DNA of 64,000 bases, from positions 56,050,638 through 56,114,637 of the forward strand of contig CM060177.1 of NCBI GenBank assembly GCA_030549775.1, in the 5' to 3' direction. Below, one piece after another: positions 12,112 to 23,660 of the stretch (the stretch's first letter is position 1; every line of letters begins with the position of its first letter). Made by a program: the position numbers and the translations under genes. The notes below the pieces were generated by a model. That model was not told the origin of the DNA. It saw nothing but the letters and a program-made list of their open reading frames with translations, and searched no databases. The DNA comes from Tamarix chinensis. Taxonomy: Eukaryota > Streptophyta > Magnoliopsida > Caryophyllales > Tamaricaceae.

Positions 12112-12215
12112 TCGGTTACCTTACTCAGTATGTAGCTTACTGATCACTCCTTTTATGGGTGATGCTCATTCCCACGAGCAAAAGGCCCATCTGACGTGTT
12201 TCAGGTAGGTGACGC
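12112..12215 (+). promoter_or_regulatory. Conserved block near LTR 3' third, copy A
   Basis: A segment starting GTTACCTTACTCAGTATGTA, containing CATTCCCACGAGCAAAAGG and ending TTTCAGGTAGGTGAC. B and D carry nearly the same text; C, F, I and E keep diverged versions. The end (TTTCAG/GTAGG) resembles both a splice acceptor and a donor. No open frame is shared, so the conservation is not protein-level. Confidence 0.6.
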
Positions 12216-12501
12216 TTTCTATGATGCCATTGATGTCTATGGGACATCAGGTCGGGCCGAGTGATGATTGGGTTGGATCAGTATCTGGAGTGACGTGGCT
12301 GGCTTTCCATATGATATTATTATCCCTATTTTCCTTATTCATGATTATCACTTCGGAAACAATTTTATTATTATAATTATCTCTTTCCTTGAAAAACTAA
12401 TTCTCGTAATTTGGTTTGTGTAAGACTTATGCATACTCTGATTCTCGTATTTATGAATTTGGATTATTAATGATGTTATTGTAGTGTTCTCTTAGCCTTA
12501 G

Positions 12502-12547
12502 CACTTGGTACTAGAACAGTAGGAGTAAACCGATCTAGTACTAAGTG
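12502..12547 (+). promoter_or_regulatory. 3'-terminal hairpin, copy A
   Basis: Arms CACTTGGTACTAGA (12502-12515) and TCTAGTACTAAGTG (12534-12547) pair over 14 positions with a single G-U. The loop is 18 nt. The hairpin sits 80 bp before the LTR end. Equivalent hairpins with different arm sequences are in B, C, D and E. Confidence 0.65.
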
Positions 12548-12627
12548 TGGCGGTAACATCCCCAAAATTTACAGTTTAATTTATAAGTATTGTTTAAAAA
12601 AAAGGTGTAAATTTTGGCGGTGTTATA

Positions 12628-13939
12628 GAAGGGTTCATTATTAACTGATTCATCAAAGATAACAAAAAGGAAAGGAGAAATTGAAGGTGTAATGGATTTA
12701 GTTGAAGATTGGGAAATAGAAGAGTTATGAAGATTTTTGAGGAAAAGATCCTTTAAAAGAGTAGGGATTCACCAAAAGTTTCAAAAAGACTAGTGGTTAG
12801 TGTGGACACAACATGTACTTCACAAGTTCGATTACCATCAAGAAGCAAGTGATGTTGAATTATTCTACTTAGAAGAGCATAAAAGTAGTGTGGACAGTGC
12901 TTTATAATAGGATATAAATGGAGATATGAAGGTTTAGGTTTGGAGATATGGAGAACAAAGTTAAAGATAGTTGAAGGGAAAATGTGTAAGTGATGGGGTA
13001 TATATGTAATGATTTGGGATGATCAAAATTACATCATTTTTATGGGAAAGATAAAGAATTTGTATTCATTATTGACATAATCATCTTGATAATCTTACCT
13101 TTGGATAAGACTTAATGTTAAATTGAGTTTTAATTTTAACATTTTTATGCAAAATAGTGGTGTCAGAATGAATGGTCTTCAAAGACCTAGAACCTCTTTT
13201 ACTTTTATAATAACTATTAGAGCAATCATGTGGTCATTATTTAAAGTTTTCTCCTCCAATTTAAATTCATAGGGGTAATAAAGATGAGGTATATTCAACA
13301 AGCCTCATTTTGGTACTAACTTTTGATACTAACTTATTTTGTATCAAAAGTAATAATTTGAATTATAAGAAAACTAATGAAATTTGCATAGTTTTACTTT
13401 TTCTCTCACTAAGACATCCATATGGACTATATATAAATAAGTAAGACTACCATTATTTGATATTGTATATGTATGGTGTCCAATGATCTTTTCCTTTTGA
13501 CCTTTTTTATGTCTCCCAGCAATCTTTTCTGTGTAAATTTATTTGTGCTTCCCATTGGCCTTTTCTAGAAACTTTATCTGTAAATGTCTGATGATCTTTT
13601 ATGAATAGCTTTATTTCTCCCTATTGGTATTATGTCTGGCATGCATATAAATGAATTAAACTAACCGCTGACCTTTTAGGATGTAATTATTATTTGTTTT
13701 ATTAGGATAGTTATGAACATCGGTAATATAACCAAAGCCAAGTTAATCTATTCGATGAAAATAGTAGATGTGTTTGGCCATCGACAAATTCATTTAAGTT
13801 TATCTTATCCACCTTAGGGGAGTGACTAAATGCAATGGATGAAATTTTGAAGAGAGTAAGAACATGGGTCTTTCCCAAAATAGCATTACCGGGCCTTTAG
13901 AATGCTGGATCAAAGAATGAGAGTAAGGCATAAACCTTT
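12628..13939. other. Sequence between LTR copies A and B; no intact gene
   Basis: This is the continuation of the host sequence into which A and B inserted. Short minus-strand fragments are readable near 13800-13930 but too short and broken to assign. It may be the upstream end of the antisense ORF seen at 5740-8482, or another retroelement. Confidence 0.4.
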
Positions 13940-14820
13940 TGTAATATCCCAAAATCCTAAGTTCCGAAATTTTGGCCAAATAAGGAATTAGTAGGGAATT
14001 AAGCATATAAATTCATTTACTTAAAATATAGGGAATCAATTAAGGTAAGTTAGGAGGAAAATAATAAAGAATTTAATTGGAAAAAAATTAGGGTATTTTC
14101 CTAATTAACATGGAAGTTAAGGAAACTTATCTAAAATAACCTAAATTAAGCTAAAAAGGAATTAATTATTATTTTCTAAATATTTTTATTCAATAACCCA
14201 AAAATATTCTAAATAATTTATGCAAAATCCAAAACCAAAAAAAAAACCCATTTCCCTTTTTCTTCCTTTTCCTTTTCTTCCTTTTCTTTTTCCTTTCTTC
14301 TTACCCGCCGGTTGGGCCTCGCCCGGCCCAACTTTCCCTTTTCCCTCCCTTCTCCTTCCCCCGTGGCCCAGCGCGTCCAGCCCGCATCGCAAGGCGCGAC
14401 GCAGAGTTTTGCCCCGATATCCTCTTAAACTCCGCGTTTCAATTAGCAGGAAGTAACCGTTGCCAACCGGTCGGTTCTCCCTCTCCTTTCTTTTTCCCTG
14501 GACCGCCGGTCCACCCCTTTCCCTTTTCTTCTTCCTCCTGCGTGACCGTACCCCGACCTGCAACCGCTGCACCTGCCGGCAGCCGCCTGCAACGGCCGGC
14601 CACCCTGACTTTCCCTCTCCCGTCGTTTTCTTACACCAATTCAACCCCAACCGGCCTTTTTCCCCTCTTCCGAGCGACCTGCCCCTTTCCCTTTTCCTCT
14701 TCCCTCGACCCCGACGCCCCTGCCATGGCAGAACCGCCTCGACTGCCGCCACCGGGCGGCATGCCTGGTACCTGCCACCGCTTGTCTTCTTCCCCTTGTC
14801 ATTGCCCACCTCAATCGGCC

Positions 14821-14828
14821 TATAAATA
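14821..14828 (+). promoter_or_regulatory. TATA box of LTR copy B
   Basis: TATAAATA, 881 bp from the LTR start and just after the C/T-rich stretch, in the same relative position as in A, C and D. Confidence 0.6.
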
Positions 14829-15498
14829 CCTAATGAGCATCCTTAATCTGGGTTTTGATTTCGAAACCCAGAAACCCTCCATTCTTGCCGCCGCCCCTTT
14901 AGACAAGTCGTCCGCCGCCGCTGCCTAACGCCGACGATCCAAACACCCCCAGAACCAACCCTTGCACCACCCTCCACGCAACCAAACCGTCGCTGCCTCC
15001 GTTCCTACCCCGCACGAGCCACAACAATCGTGCGAAGGTGCCACCCCGAAAAACGCCACTGCCGCCTTGCGCCGCCCTCTGCCGCCACCTCCGCCGTAAT
15101 TAACCCCCGCTCCACCTCCCAAAGTGACCAGCAGGTCCTCCCCTACCTGCCCATACCCTCCTTACCCCCTGCTTCCTTCTCCACCGGCCTCCACCATTTC
15201 CACCACCTTCCTCCTCCTTCGGCTGCCGCGTCCACCACCGCGCGCCGCCTCCCTGCTCACGCCACCACCCTCATTCCACTCCCCTCTCCCTGTTGTCTCC
15301 TCCCCCACACTTAGCTTCCTTTTTCCTCCTCCCATCTAACCACTTTTCCCCACCTTTTCCCTCTTCTCCTCCTCCACCGCCGCCGCCGCCGCCGCCGGAC
15401 CACCACCGTTCTCAGGTGGTCTTCCACTCACCTGAACCCTAAAACCCTCCTCTTATGCCACCTATAGTGGCTTATACCTAATATTAGTATTATCACAC

Positions 15499-15547
<49 letters not shown>

Positions 15548-15549
15548 AC

Positions 15550-15580
<31 letters not shown>

Positions 15581-15605
15581 TATTACTGTTATGATTATTA
15601 TTATT
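15499..15605 (+). repeat. (ATT)n microsatellite in LTR B
   Basis: A run of ATT units starts just after the candidate donor CTCAG/GTGG at 15415/15416 and is interrupted by ACT and GTT units. It occupies the same place as the ATT runs in copy A. Confidence 0.9.
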
Positions 15606-16459
15606 ATTAACTTATTTACTAATACCATTTCTGTATTATCCTTAATGCTATCATACTATCACCCCTTCTAACCCTAAACCCTATTATACTTAACTTAGGG
15701 CTAATACCATTTTCTTCATTATTGGCATTTCTAATACTACTATTATTATTACTTTTATTATTGTTGTTACCACTATTAATCTCTGTATCCTAAGAGTGTT
15801 ATTTTCTTACAAGCCATAATCTTTCTCAAAACCCTAGATTTCAACATAATTAACCATTAGGGTTAGTGTTATTATTTTTATTAATACTATCGCTAAGATT
15901 ACTACCACTGTTAGTGTTCTTACTATTTAACCCAACCTTATGTGAAGTATTGTAACTGCGTAATAGAGTTTTACCAGACCTAATATCTCTAACATTGGTG
16001 TCATCCTATTATTGATATTACCCATATGCTAATTCTATTAGGGTGACAAAATATGGGAGCCCTTATATTATTTATTCAAAATACGACTTTTATCATGACT
16101 ACCCCTAGGAGTGTTAGCTCGTTGTTATTGCAACCATTGTAGTAGTATTTTAATACTAACACCAACATAAGTATCACTATTAGTAGTTTACCATTACCAT
16201 TATTACCATTACTTAACTATGTCTAGCAAACACTAATGCTATAAAAATAGGGCTAATGGGTCTAATAATATAAGTGTAACAATAGGTATTAAAAATAAAC
16301 ATATTTTGACTACTAATATTTAGTATACTAATTCTGAGGTAAAAACCCTAGTTTTTATATAAAACTCTTTTTAGTAATAAAAACCCTAACCTTAAACTAG
16401 AATGAGGATTGATAGTAATTATAAGGGAAACTAATACTTAGCTTTTTCCCCTTTTATAG

Positions 16460-16521
16460 GTGACCCCAATCCGATCCCTAAGGAGCTAGAGGAGCGTGCT
16501 CCAAGCCTGGTGCCTACCTAG
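16460..16521 (+). promoter_or_regulatory. 62-bp exon-like conserved block, copy B
   Basis: Preceded by TTTTTCCCCTTTTATAG and followed by GTAAGG. Contains AGGAGCGTGCTCCAAGCC. Length is exactly 62 bp, as in A and D. Confidence 0.45.
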
Positions 16522-17762
16522 GTAAGGACGAAGCTAATGGCCTTGTGTTATGTGTGACATGGATGTGTTGAATGTTGTATATGCCATGCTATGCCATGTA
16601 TTATATGATTTGTGGATAACTTGTCTTATATGTAGCGTAGCTTGGAGATGGAGGTATGTTGTATGTGCTTCCATGACATGAGCATGACATTATATGTATG
16701 ATGTTGATGATGTGACTTGTTATGGCCCTCTAGGACATGCATGCTAGGGTTTTAGGTAGCATGAAATGATAATGAAAGAACAACGGGGAAGTGGATGTTG
16801 GAAAGTTTGCATGGGGGGCTTAGACCTTGCATGGGCGTAATCCTTACGTGGGAAAAGTTGATTTGGGTTGTAAGTAAGAGCTTGGGAGAGTCTTGGAAGG
16901 ATTGGAGACTTAGTATGAACAATAGCACATTAGTTGGTGTATAAGAGGCCTTATTAGGGTTTTGTGTGTGAGTGGGTGTTGGAGAGTCTGCATGGAGTGT
17001 TTAAATTATACATGGGAATGAATCTTACGTGAGGAAAGTTGATTTAGGAAGTAAGTAAGATAATGTCAAAGTTACGGGTCCATTGGGGACTCGGGTGCAA
17101 AATTTTACGTGGATCGATGTAAGGGTGTCTAAGGGACCCAATTAGGGTTTTGGTAGAAAATGAGGAAACTGAGGGGTACAAGGGTAAAAATGATCAAGGA
17201 AGGATGGAGTGTGGGGTTGAGAGTGAGAGTTCACTTATATAAAGGGGGAGTATGGGTTTTCTAAAGGAGAGGAGAGATTTGGGGTGAAAGAGGGAGATTA
17301 CTTATTGAGGAAGTAAAGTGCTAGGGTTTGGGGGGCCAATTAGGGTTTTGTCGGTCACACGTGAACTTGGGAAATAAGGTAATACATTTGGGGAGTTTCA
17401 TAATAAATATTAGGCGCGAGATAGAGAACAAAGTAACATCTGGGTAAGTAAGAAAGAGTTGGGCCACATAGGTCCGACTAGGTTCTCCGAGGAGGAACCC
17501 TAGAGGGATGAGGACATACGGAGTCGATATCATATGTGTCGGGGTAGTCTATATTCTTGGAGATCGTGCCTTACTATATGTCACTATGCCCTAGTCTACG
17601 GGGGATGGATGTCGGGTGTGAGAAAAGGGTAAGTGTCTCAACATATGAGGCGGGCCCGCTTGAGAGGCAAATAGTAGTATGTTATTGGCATGCATGTCAA
17701 GGGTGATGTGTGATTCAATAAGACACTAATAACGTAAAGCGAAAGACTGTTGAGCTGAGCCT

Positions 17763-18072
17763 TGTGCGTTTCGTTCCGGTCCACCGGCTATAATAGTGGT
17801 CAGAGGCGTTCTGCCCTGTGCGTTTCGTTCCGGTCCACCAGCTATAATAGTGGTCAGAGGCATTCTGCCCTGTGCGTTTCGTTCCGGTCCACCGGCTATA
17901 ATAGTGGTCAGAGGCGTTCTGCCCTGTGCGTTTCGTTCCGGTCCACCGGCTATAATAGTGGTCAGAGGCGTTCTGCTCTGTGCGTTTCGTTCCGGTCCAC
18001 CGGCTATAATAGTGGTCAGAGGCGTTCTGCTCTGTGCGTTTCGTTCCGGTCCACCGGCTATAATAGTGGGGG
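17763..18072 (+). repeat. 54-bp tandem repeat, six units, LTR B
   Basis: Units start at 17763, 17817, 17871, 17925, 17979 and 18033. Each contains GGTCCACCGGCTATAATAGTGG in slightly variable form (one unit has CCAGC), preceded by TGTGCGTTTCGTTCC and followed by TCAGAGGCGTTCTG. Because 54 is divisible by three, frames on both strands stay open with an 18-residue period; these are artefacts. A further non-amplified pair of motifs follows at about 18160-18242. There are no unique spacers, so this is not a CRISPR array. Confidence 0.95.
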
Positions 18073-18411
18073 CCTCGGCTCGATAGACCCAAAGTAAATA
18101 AGTTAAACCATGGGAAAAATACTAAGTACTTACAGTGGAACACCATGTTGAGGCGGGGCCAGTCCGGTCCACCGGTTAGAATAGTGGTCAGAGGCGTTAT
18201 GCCCTGTGTTTTTATTTTCGGTCCACTGGCTATAATAGTGGGGTCCCCGTGCTCACATGGATTATTGAAGAATGCGTGAAATGGACTTATTTCATTAATG
18301 AGAATACAGAATAAGACATCAGAAAGTGATTAGATCTATTCATGCATGTCATCGTATGTTATTTATGTGTTGAATGTGGGTCTTGTGTGCTATGTGTTGG
18401 CCTTAGCTCGT

Positions 18412-18510
18412 CTGTTACCTTACTCAGTACGTAGCGTACTGATCATCCGTTTCATGGGTGCTGCTCATTCCCACGAGCAGAGGGCCCCTCTGACCTTGTG
18501 CAGGTAGGAG
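18412..18510 (+). promoter_or_regulatory. Conserved block near LTR 3' third, copy B
   Basis: Starts GTTACCTTACTCAGTACGTA and contains CATTCCCACGAGCAGAGGG, ending TGTGCAG/GTAGGAG at 18503/18504. Aligns along its whole length with 12112-12215 of copy A. Confidence 0.6.
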
Positions 18511-18802
18511 ATTTGGTTTTCGATGCCTACGACACCTATGAGGCATCGGGTGGGGCTGAGTATTGAGTCTACTTTGGTTGGGGCCGAGAGGGAGCCGGTC
18601 GGACATCTTGTTATTTTTGTTGTCATTTATCATGTTCTGAGTCGTATTTATGTTACGCTCGTATTTTGGAATGGAATTCTTAAATTGTAATCCTAACGAT
18701 ATTTTAATTGCTGTTGGCACCTTAACCTTCCTGGATATTTTATGTTGATTATGCACTTATGCTTTGTTGGTTTCACTTCACGAAATTTTGATCTAGCCTT
18801 AG

Positions 18803-18848
18803 CACTCGGTATCGGGACGGTAGAAGTGAACCGGTCCGGTACTGAGTG
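18803..18848 (+). promoter_or_regulatory. 3'-terminal hairpin, copy B
   Basis: Arms CACTCGGTATCGGGAC (18803-18818) and GTCCGGTACTGAGTG (18834-18848) pair over 15 positions with one bulged base and two G-U pairs. Several pairs differ from copy A on both arms. Confidence 0.65.
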
Positions 18849-18947
18849 TGGCGGTAATACCCCTAAATTCATGGTTTTAAATTGTACGCTTCCGTTAAAC
18901 CTTTCGTTTTAAACGAAATTTTTCAGTAGTGAATTTGGGGTGTTACA

Positions 18948-21239
18948 CCTTTCGAGCACACTTATTCTCCTTTAGACTAATCCTAAACCGGTATCCTTAA
19001 CAGTTCCATGCTAGGCCAATCATATACTAACCATAGGGAGACATTGTTGTCCTTGAGCACATAGTATTTTCCCCTCTTTCTCCTCACTCATTCTGCCTGT
19101 ATATATATATATATATTATCATGTACCCATTTTGGAGATCTAAAAATTATAATACAACTCTCATATTTTTTGCTTCCCCCTTTTGTCTCTAAATTTCCCC
19201 CTCTACACTCCTTAGTTACTTGACAACCCTTTTAATTTTCTAAGAACCCTTTGGTTCACAAATCAAAAACTATAGAACTTATCATTAAAGTTTGAAAGCA
19301 AGATTAAGCTCCAACAATGGTGAATATGGCCATGGCGGACCATGAAAAAAATAGAGAGGAAGGAGAATAAAAAGTGACAAACCAACGAGGGAAAAAGAAG
19401 AGATGAAAAGGATGCAAAAAATGGAAACTTTTTATGGTTATGGTGGTGGCACATGGTTGAGAAAACTTGGTGGTGATATGCAAAACTAAGGGGAATCCAA
19501 GGGAGCTCTCTAAGGCTTGGAGATAGATTTTAGAATATGATAGGGTCATGGTGTAGATTAATAAATATTTTGTTTGTAAACTTAACCATTAAGTTTAGTA
19601 AATAACTAAAAGAAAAAAATAAGAAAGGACACAGATTGATCAACCCCATGGCAGCCACAAGAAGATAGTTTCACCCTCTAATGGGTAGATGGGTGGTGGA
19701 GAGAAATTAAAATAAACATTAGATAAAGGATTATATAACTTGGTTTTGATGATGTATATGCAACCAAAAATATATGAACAACTCCAAAAATTATATGAAT
19801 AATAATGGAATGTTTTTTCGATCATTTTTATCTCAAAAATACTAAAATAAGATGATTCCCAAAGTTTCATGATATTTAGATAATAAGAAAGAGTTTCATA
19901 TGCTCAAAAAATACACAATTACGACTCACTTAAATGATAAATAGTATATTTTTTTGTGATAGTGCATAAATTCTGGAAGACTTTTACTTTTTTCAAACCA
20001 CAAGAAAAAAGTTTTGATTTTGATGATTCAACTATTTATCTATATGTACGTCCATTTACTTCTAATAAATCATGCTTATTCAAAATCATCTACACGGCAA
20101 GGTTGATCAGGTTTGGGACATGGTCATGCATCTCTTGGCAGAGGTCACTCATCCTTAGTCGATTAGATTGAGGAAGAAGTAGTAGTGGAAGACATATTAC
20201 TAGGAAGAATCATTTACCCATCCATAATTTCCCAAGGTCTTATGATATTGAGGTAGCTATGCTCTCATGGGTAGAATCATGATGTGATGTTGTGAGTGAT
20301 GGAAATTTTTTGTTTAGAGTAGTTACACTACAACTTCTAGGTAGGTAATTATAATGGTCAAATGTTAGAGCTATATAAGGAATTGGTGACTCATCACGAG
20401 TTGTTTAAGCATTCCTTTGTCGATCTTATTGCTGAAAACATGAAATGTTTAATACAATGGATGGGATTAGCTCTAATGTAGAAATAGTAGCATTAGCCTG
20501 ACTTTGAATTCCTCTTTGTGACAATGTACAATGTCATATTCATTTACTTGAGTATTCATGGATCTAGTACATATTTATCCTACAAAGCTCCATGTAACGG
20601 CCGACAAACTAATCAAGTCATCACCATCTAAAGTATTAATAATTTGTCCCACCATGTATTAGTATTTCTTTTACTCACACTAATTTTTTTATATAATTTT
20701 CATCATACTAATATGTATTACACTTATTTTATGATACTTTATATGCTTATAGTTAACCATGATGGAAAATGCAATATTACCACCCGTATTATCTAATAAG
20801 TGGTACAAACATGCTGATTCAAGCATATCTATATGGGATGAGCCTTATTGTGATCGTATTCTGATGTATTAAAAATCAATGGGTATGGGTGTCAACCAAG
20901 GGGAGAGTTAGGATGATGATTTATGCTTAATGTAATGAGTTTAGTGAAGAACTTTATGTGCTTTGGTTTGTTTTGGTTTATCACATTCTCTTAAGTATTT
21001 TGGTGTAGAACTTTTCTTACTTTGGTTTATCACATTCTCTTAAGTATTTTGTTGTAGAACTTTATGTACTTGTTGAAGAATAATCATGGTGTAATAATAA
21101 ATTAAAATAAGCATACAAATAAATTGCTCTAATAATATAATCATAATAGTCTTAATATAAATTTAAAATCAAAATACAAAACAAAAATTCACTAACTATG
21201 ATAACCATGGGGTTAGTTGGCCTCCTCCTCTTTACTGGA
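18948..21239. other. Host sequence after LTR B; no supported gene
   Basis: AT-rich sequence without a recognisable protein. Short open frames near 19263-19870 (-) and 19956-20171 (+) lack splice context and similarity that I can recognise. A short TA run is at about 19099-19115. Confidence 0.4.
20972..21069 (+). repeat. Direct tandem duplication, two 49-bp units
   Basis: A 49-bp unit starting TTTGGTTTATCACATTCTC occurs twice in a row, at 20972 and 21021, with only a few differences near the end of the second copy. Confidence 0.85.
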
Positions 21240-21808
21240 GGAGAGTATGAGCCCGCCTATGGTGAGGTACCCCTCCTTTAGTCTATGTGGCTTTTATGTA
21301 TTTTGTATAACCCTACTATGACTGTATTAGTTCTTTACTTAGTACATAATCCACTGTTCATCCATTTCCTGGGTACTACTCGTTTCCATGAGAAAATGAC
21401 CCAAATGATTTTTTACAGGTTAATGAGGACCCATTGGATGACTTTACGACTTATGATGCTTTTCTTAGGGAGGAGTGACCATTTTATCTTTGGGGTTTGG
21501 GATATAGAGTCATATTATCTGATTTATAACTTTGGCCTGGATACCTTTTGAGAATCTTAGTTCCAATGTATCACTTTTATACATTTTTCATATTATACTC
21601 AGAGTTAACCTCCAAACTTTTCTCTATGTTTATAAATCTCTCTCATTCTCTACTTTATCCACATTTTAAGTGTTAATTGTTTTGCTTTATATTTGTTGTA
21701 AAAATTTTATGGTAAACAAGACTTATGTCAAGTACTGCAGTTCACCCAGCTATATTATTACACTACTACTAAATAAAATTTTTTAGTAGTAAATTTTAGG
21801 GTGTTACA
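21240..21808 (+). mobile_element. LTR fragment, copy F (3' part)
   Basis: Contains a diverged version of the family's conserved block (ACTTAGTACATAATCCACTG, then TACAG/GTTAATGAGG at 21418/21419) and ends TTTTAGGGTGTTACA at 21808. The 5' part is missing. Confidence 0.6.
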
Positions 21809-21854
21809 CCAACAACTCTTCCTAAACCACATTTTGTATCTCCTTCCATTAATC

Positions 21855-23287
21855 TGTAATACCCTAAATTTAACCTAACCCCAATCTTGTATGATTAATA
21901 TTTTAAATCTCACCCTAGTTATTTAATCTTAATCTTAAACTAATCCCAAACTTAACCATCTTTTACCATTCCCTTTTTTCCTTTTCTTTTTCCTTTTTCC
22001 TTTTTCATTCTTCTTTTCTTTTTCTCCTTTCCTAGTCTTCTTCTTCTTCCTTGTGTGGATTCTTCTTTCCCCAACCCATTTACTTCAGCTATGCTTCCAA
22101 CCCCAAGCCTTTCTAAGCTTAAATTCCATCATCTCCCTTAACTCCTAGGATATATCTCGCACATTTTTCTCCTCAATATTCCTCTATCCTTGGCTTTAGA
22201 ACATTCCAAACCTCTACCTCAATTCTCTACCTTTCTTAGCATTCACAACCACCACCCTCAACCATATATACTCTCCTTTATCACTTCTCAATTCATTTAA
22301 TGCCTCATTAAACTTTCCCCTAACTCCCTCTCTTCATCTTTTGCTTTCTTCTACATCATCAACATTATTCTCCACCATTTTCGTTCAGCAAGGTTTGCGT
22401 AATTTGCCAAACCTCACGTTGCACCACCTTTATTACATTAGAACCTCATATTTCTTCTCCTTGGTAGCATGAGAATCTCACACAACCAACATTTTTCATC
22501 CCCATTTTTTATCTCCTTCATGCAAATCCCCCTACTTATTTCCAAACCTCGTGCAACACACCCCTTAGTTGTGCTGCTACCTTATGCATCCAAACTCCAC
22601 TTGTGCCCACACTTTATGCCAACTTATCTCTTCTACGTGAGTACCTCATGAAAACTAGCCCCATTTTCATGAGTAAATAATGCAATTGCACTCCCATATG
22701 TGCCCCTAGATCATATAACAAGCATCCTTTCGTGTCACACTTTCACACACCTTTGAGCATCTTCATTTACTTTAGTTTTTGCTCCTTTTCCACCCTCCTT
22801 TACCTTACTCTTTCCTTTGTTATTTTCTCACATTCTAAGCATGTATTATTCTTATTTTTTTAGGTTATTTTTCCATGTTCTTGGAGGAGGAGCCTTAGGG
22901 AAAATTTGTGTTTAGAAACTAGTGTTAGTTAGGTAAGGAAAGATGTCCTAGTTTAGGGTTCTTGATGTTATATGTAAATGTGTGGGTAATCTTATGCTTG
23001 GTATTATTATATTTCATAATTCATGTTGTTAATGTTTTTTTATGATAATGTTATGTTCTTTTATGGAAAAGTAAGTACTATATGAAAGTATGAGTTTAGG
23101 TGATATTCCTTGCAATAAGAATTATACTGCAACCCTATGTATGATAGTACAATCTATGGTTTTGAAAAGGTATAGATGGTGGGTAATGATTATGGTAAAG
23201 ATGTATATCATTGTAGTAAATTGAAGGGCAGAAACTAATTATGTCATACTTGTAGGGTTTATGGAAATTTCAATGTTGTGGCTATTA
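21855..23287 (+). mobile_element. LTR fragment, copy G (5' part)
   Basis: Starts TGTAATACCCTAAATTTAACC, followed by the C/T-rich U3 stretch and, at 22864-22932, an exon-like block ending in TTAG/GTAAGG that matches the position of the 62-bp block. It is broken off at 23287, where a minus-strand copy starts. Confidence 0.6.
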
Positions 23288-23660
23288 TAACACCCCCAAA
23301 TTTTGGAACTAAAAAATTTTATTTAAAGAGTAAATTGCAAAAGTTAAAATAATAAAAAAAAAATATAGGGTGTTACCACCATACTTAGTACAAGTCTTGT
23401 TTCCTCTACCATCTTCATACCAAGTGATAATAATAAAATTGTTACTCCACTTAAATGAATAACACAGTTATAAGAATAAGAGCAGTAGAGGAAATCAGAA
23501 CATAGATTAATATCATTCTAAATAAAAGCAACTATTAGTGCTTACATATTTTAGTGAAAGAAAAATACATAAAGTGTACAAGAACAATTGGATCAAAAGA
23601 TATCAAAAAAAAATACCAGGTAGCCATAACTCTTAACTCAAAAGACTAACCTTCATTTGA
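23288..23660 (-). mobile_element. LTR fragment, copy H (3' part, minus strand)
   Basis: On the + strand it begins TATAACACCCCCAAATTTTG. A recognisable terminal hairpin follows (arms near 23380-23393 and 23414-23426) next to GGTGTTACCACC. Sequence after about 23660 no longer matches the family. Confidence 0.55.

Larger units (their letters stand above)
8483..12627 (+). mobile_element. Solo LTR, copy A of the TGTAA..CCCC family (4145 bp)
   Basis: Begins TGAAATGCCCC and ends GGCGGTGTTATA, with the identical 5-bp sequence GAAGG directly outside both ends (8478-8482 and 12628-12632). TG at the 5' end, near-inverted ends and a 5-bp duplication are the marks of an LTR produced by retroviral-type integration, here without internal region or second LTR. 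Internal order: AT-rich start, pyrimidine-rich stretch, TATA box, CCACC-rich segment, AT-rich ATT microsatellites, a 62-bp conserved block, GGGTTTGCATGG-like repeats, a dyad-motif array, a conserved block and a terminal hairpin. The length resembles the long LTRs of Tekay/Del chromoviruses, but no internal coding sequence is present to prove this. Confidence 0.85.
13940..18947 (+). mobile_element. Solo LTR, copy B of the TGTAA..CCCC family (5008 bp)
   Basis: Begins TGTAATATCCCAAAATCC and ends GAATTTGGGGTGTTACA, flanked by identical CCTTT (13935-13939 and 18948-18952). Structure follows copy A: C/T-rich stretch, TATA at 14821, CCACC-rich segment to 15415, AT-rich microsatellites, 62-bp block, motif arrays, conserved block and terminal hairpin. 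It differs by a GC-rich U3 (14290-15420), which generates several long but meaningless open frames on both strands, and by a 54-bp tandem amplification of the dyad motif. It has no internal retrotransposon region. Confidence 0.88.

Noticed and set aside
14186..14809. 207-codon open frame on the minus strand
   Set aside because: It lies in the GC-rich C/T tract of LTR copy B, is opposed by equally long frames on the other strand, and is very rich in Arg, Lys and Gly as expected from base composition.
17763..18072. CRISPR-like array
   Set aside because: The units are contiguous without unique spacers, and the context is a plant LTR.
17715..18146. Open frames on both strands with an 18-residue repeat
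   Set aside because: They follow from a 54-bp tandem DNA repeat, are open in several frames at once and lie inside a solo LTR.
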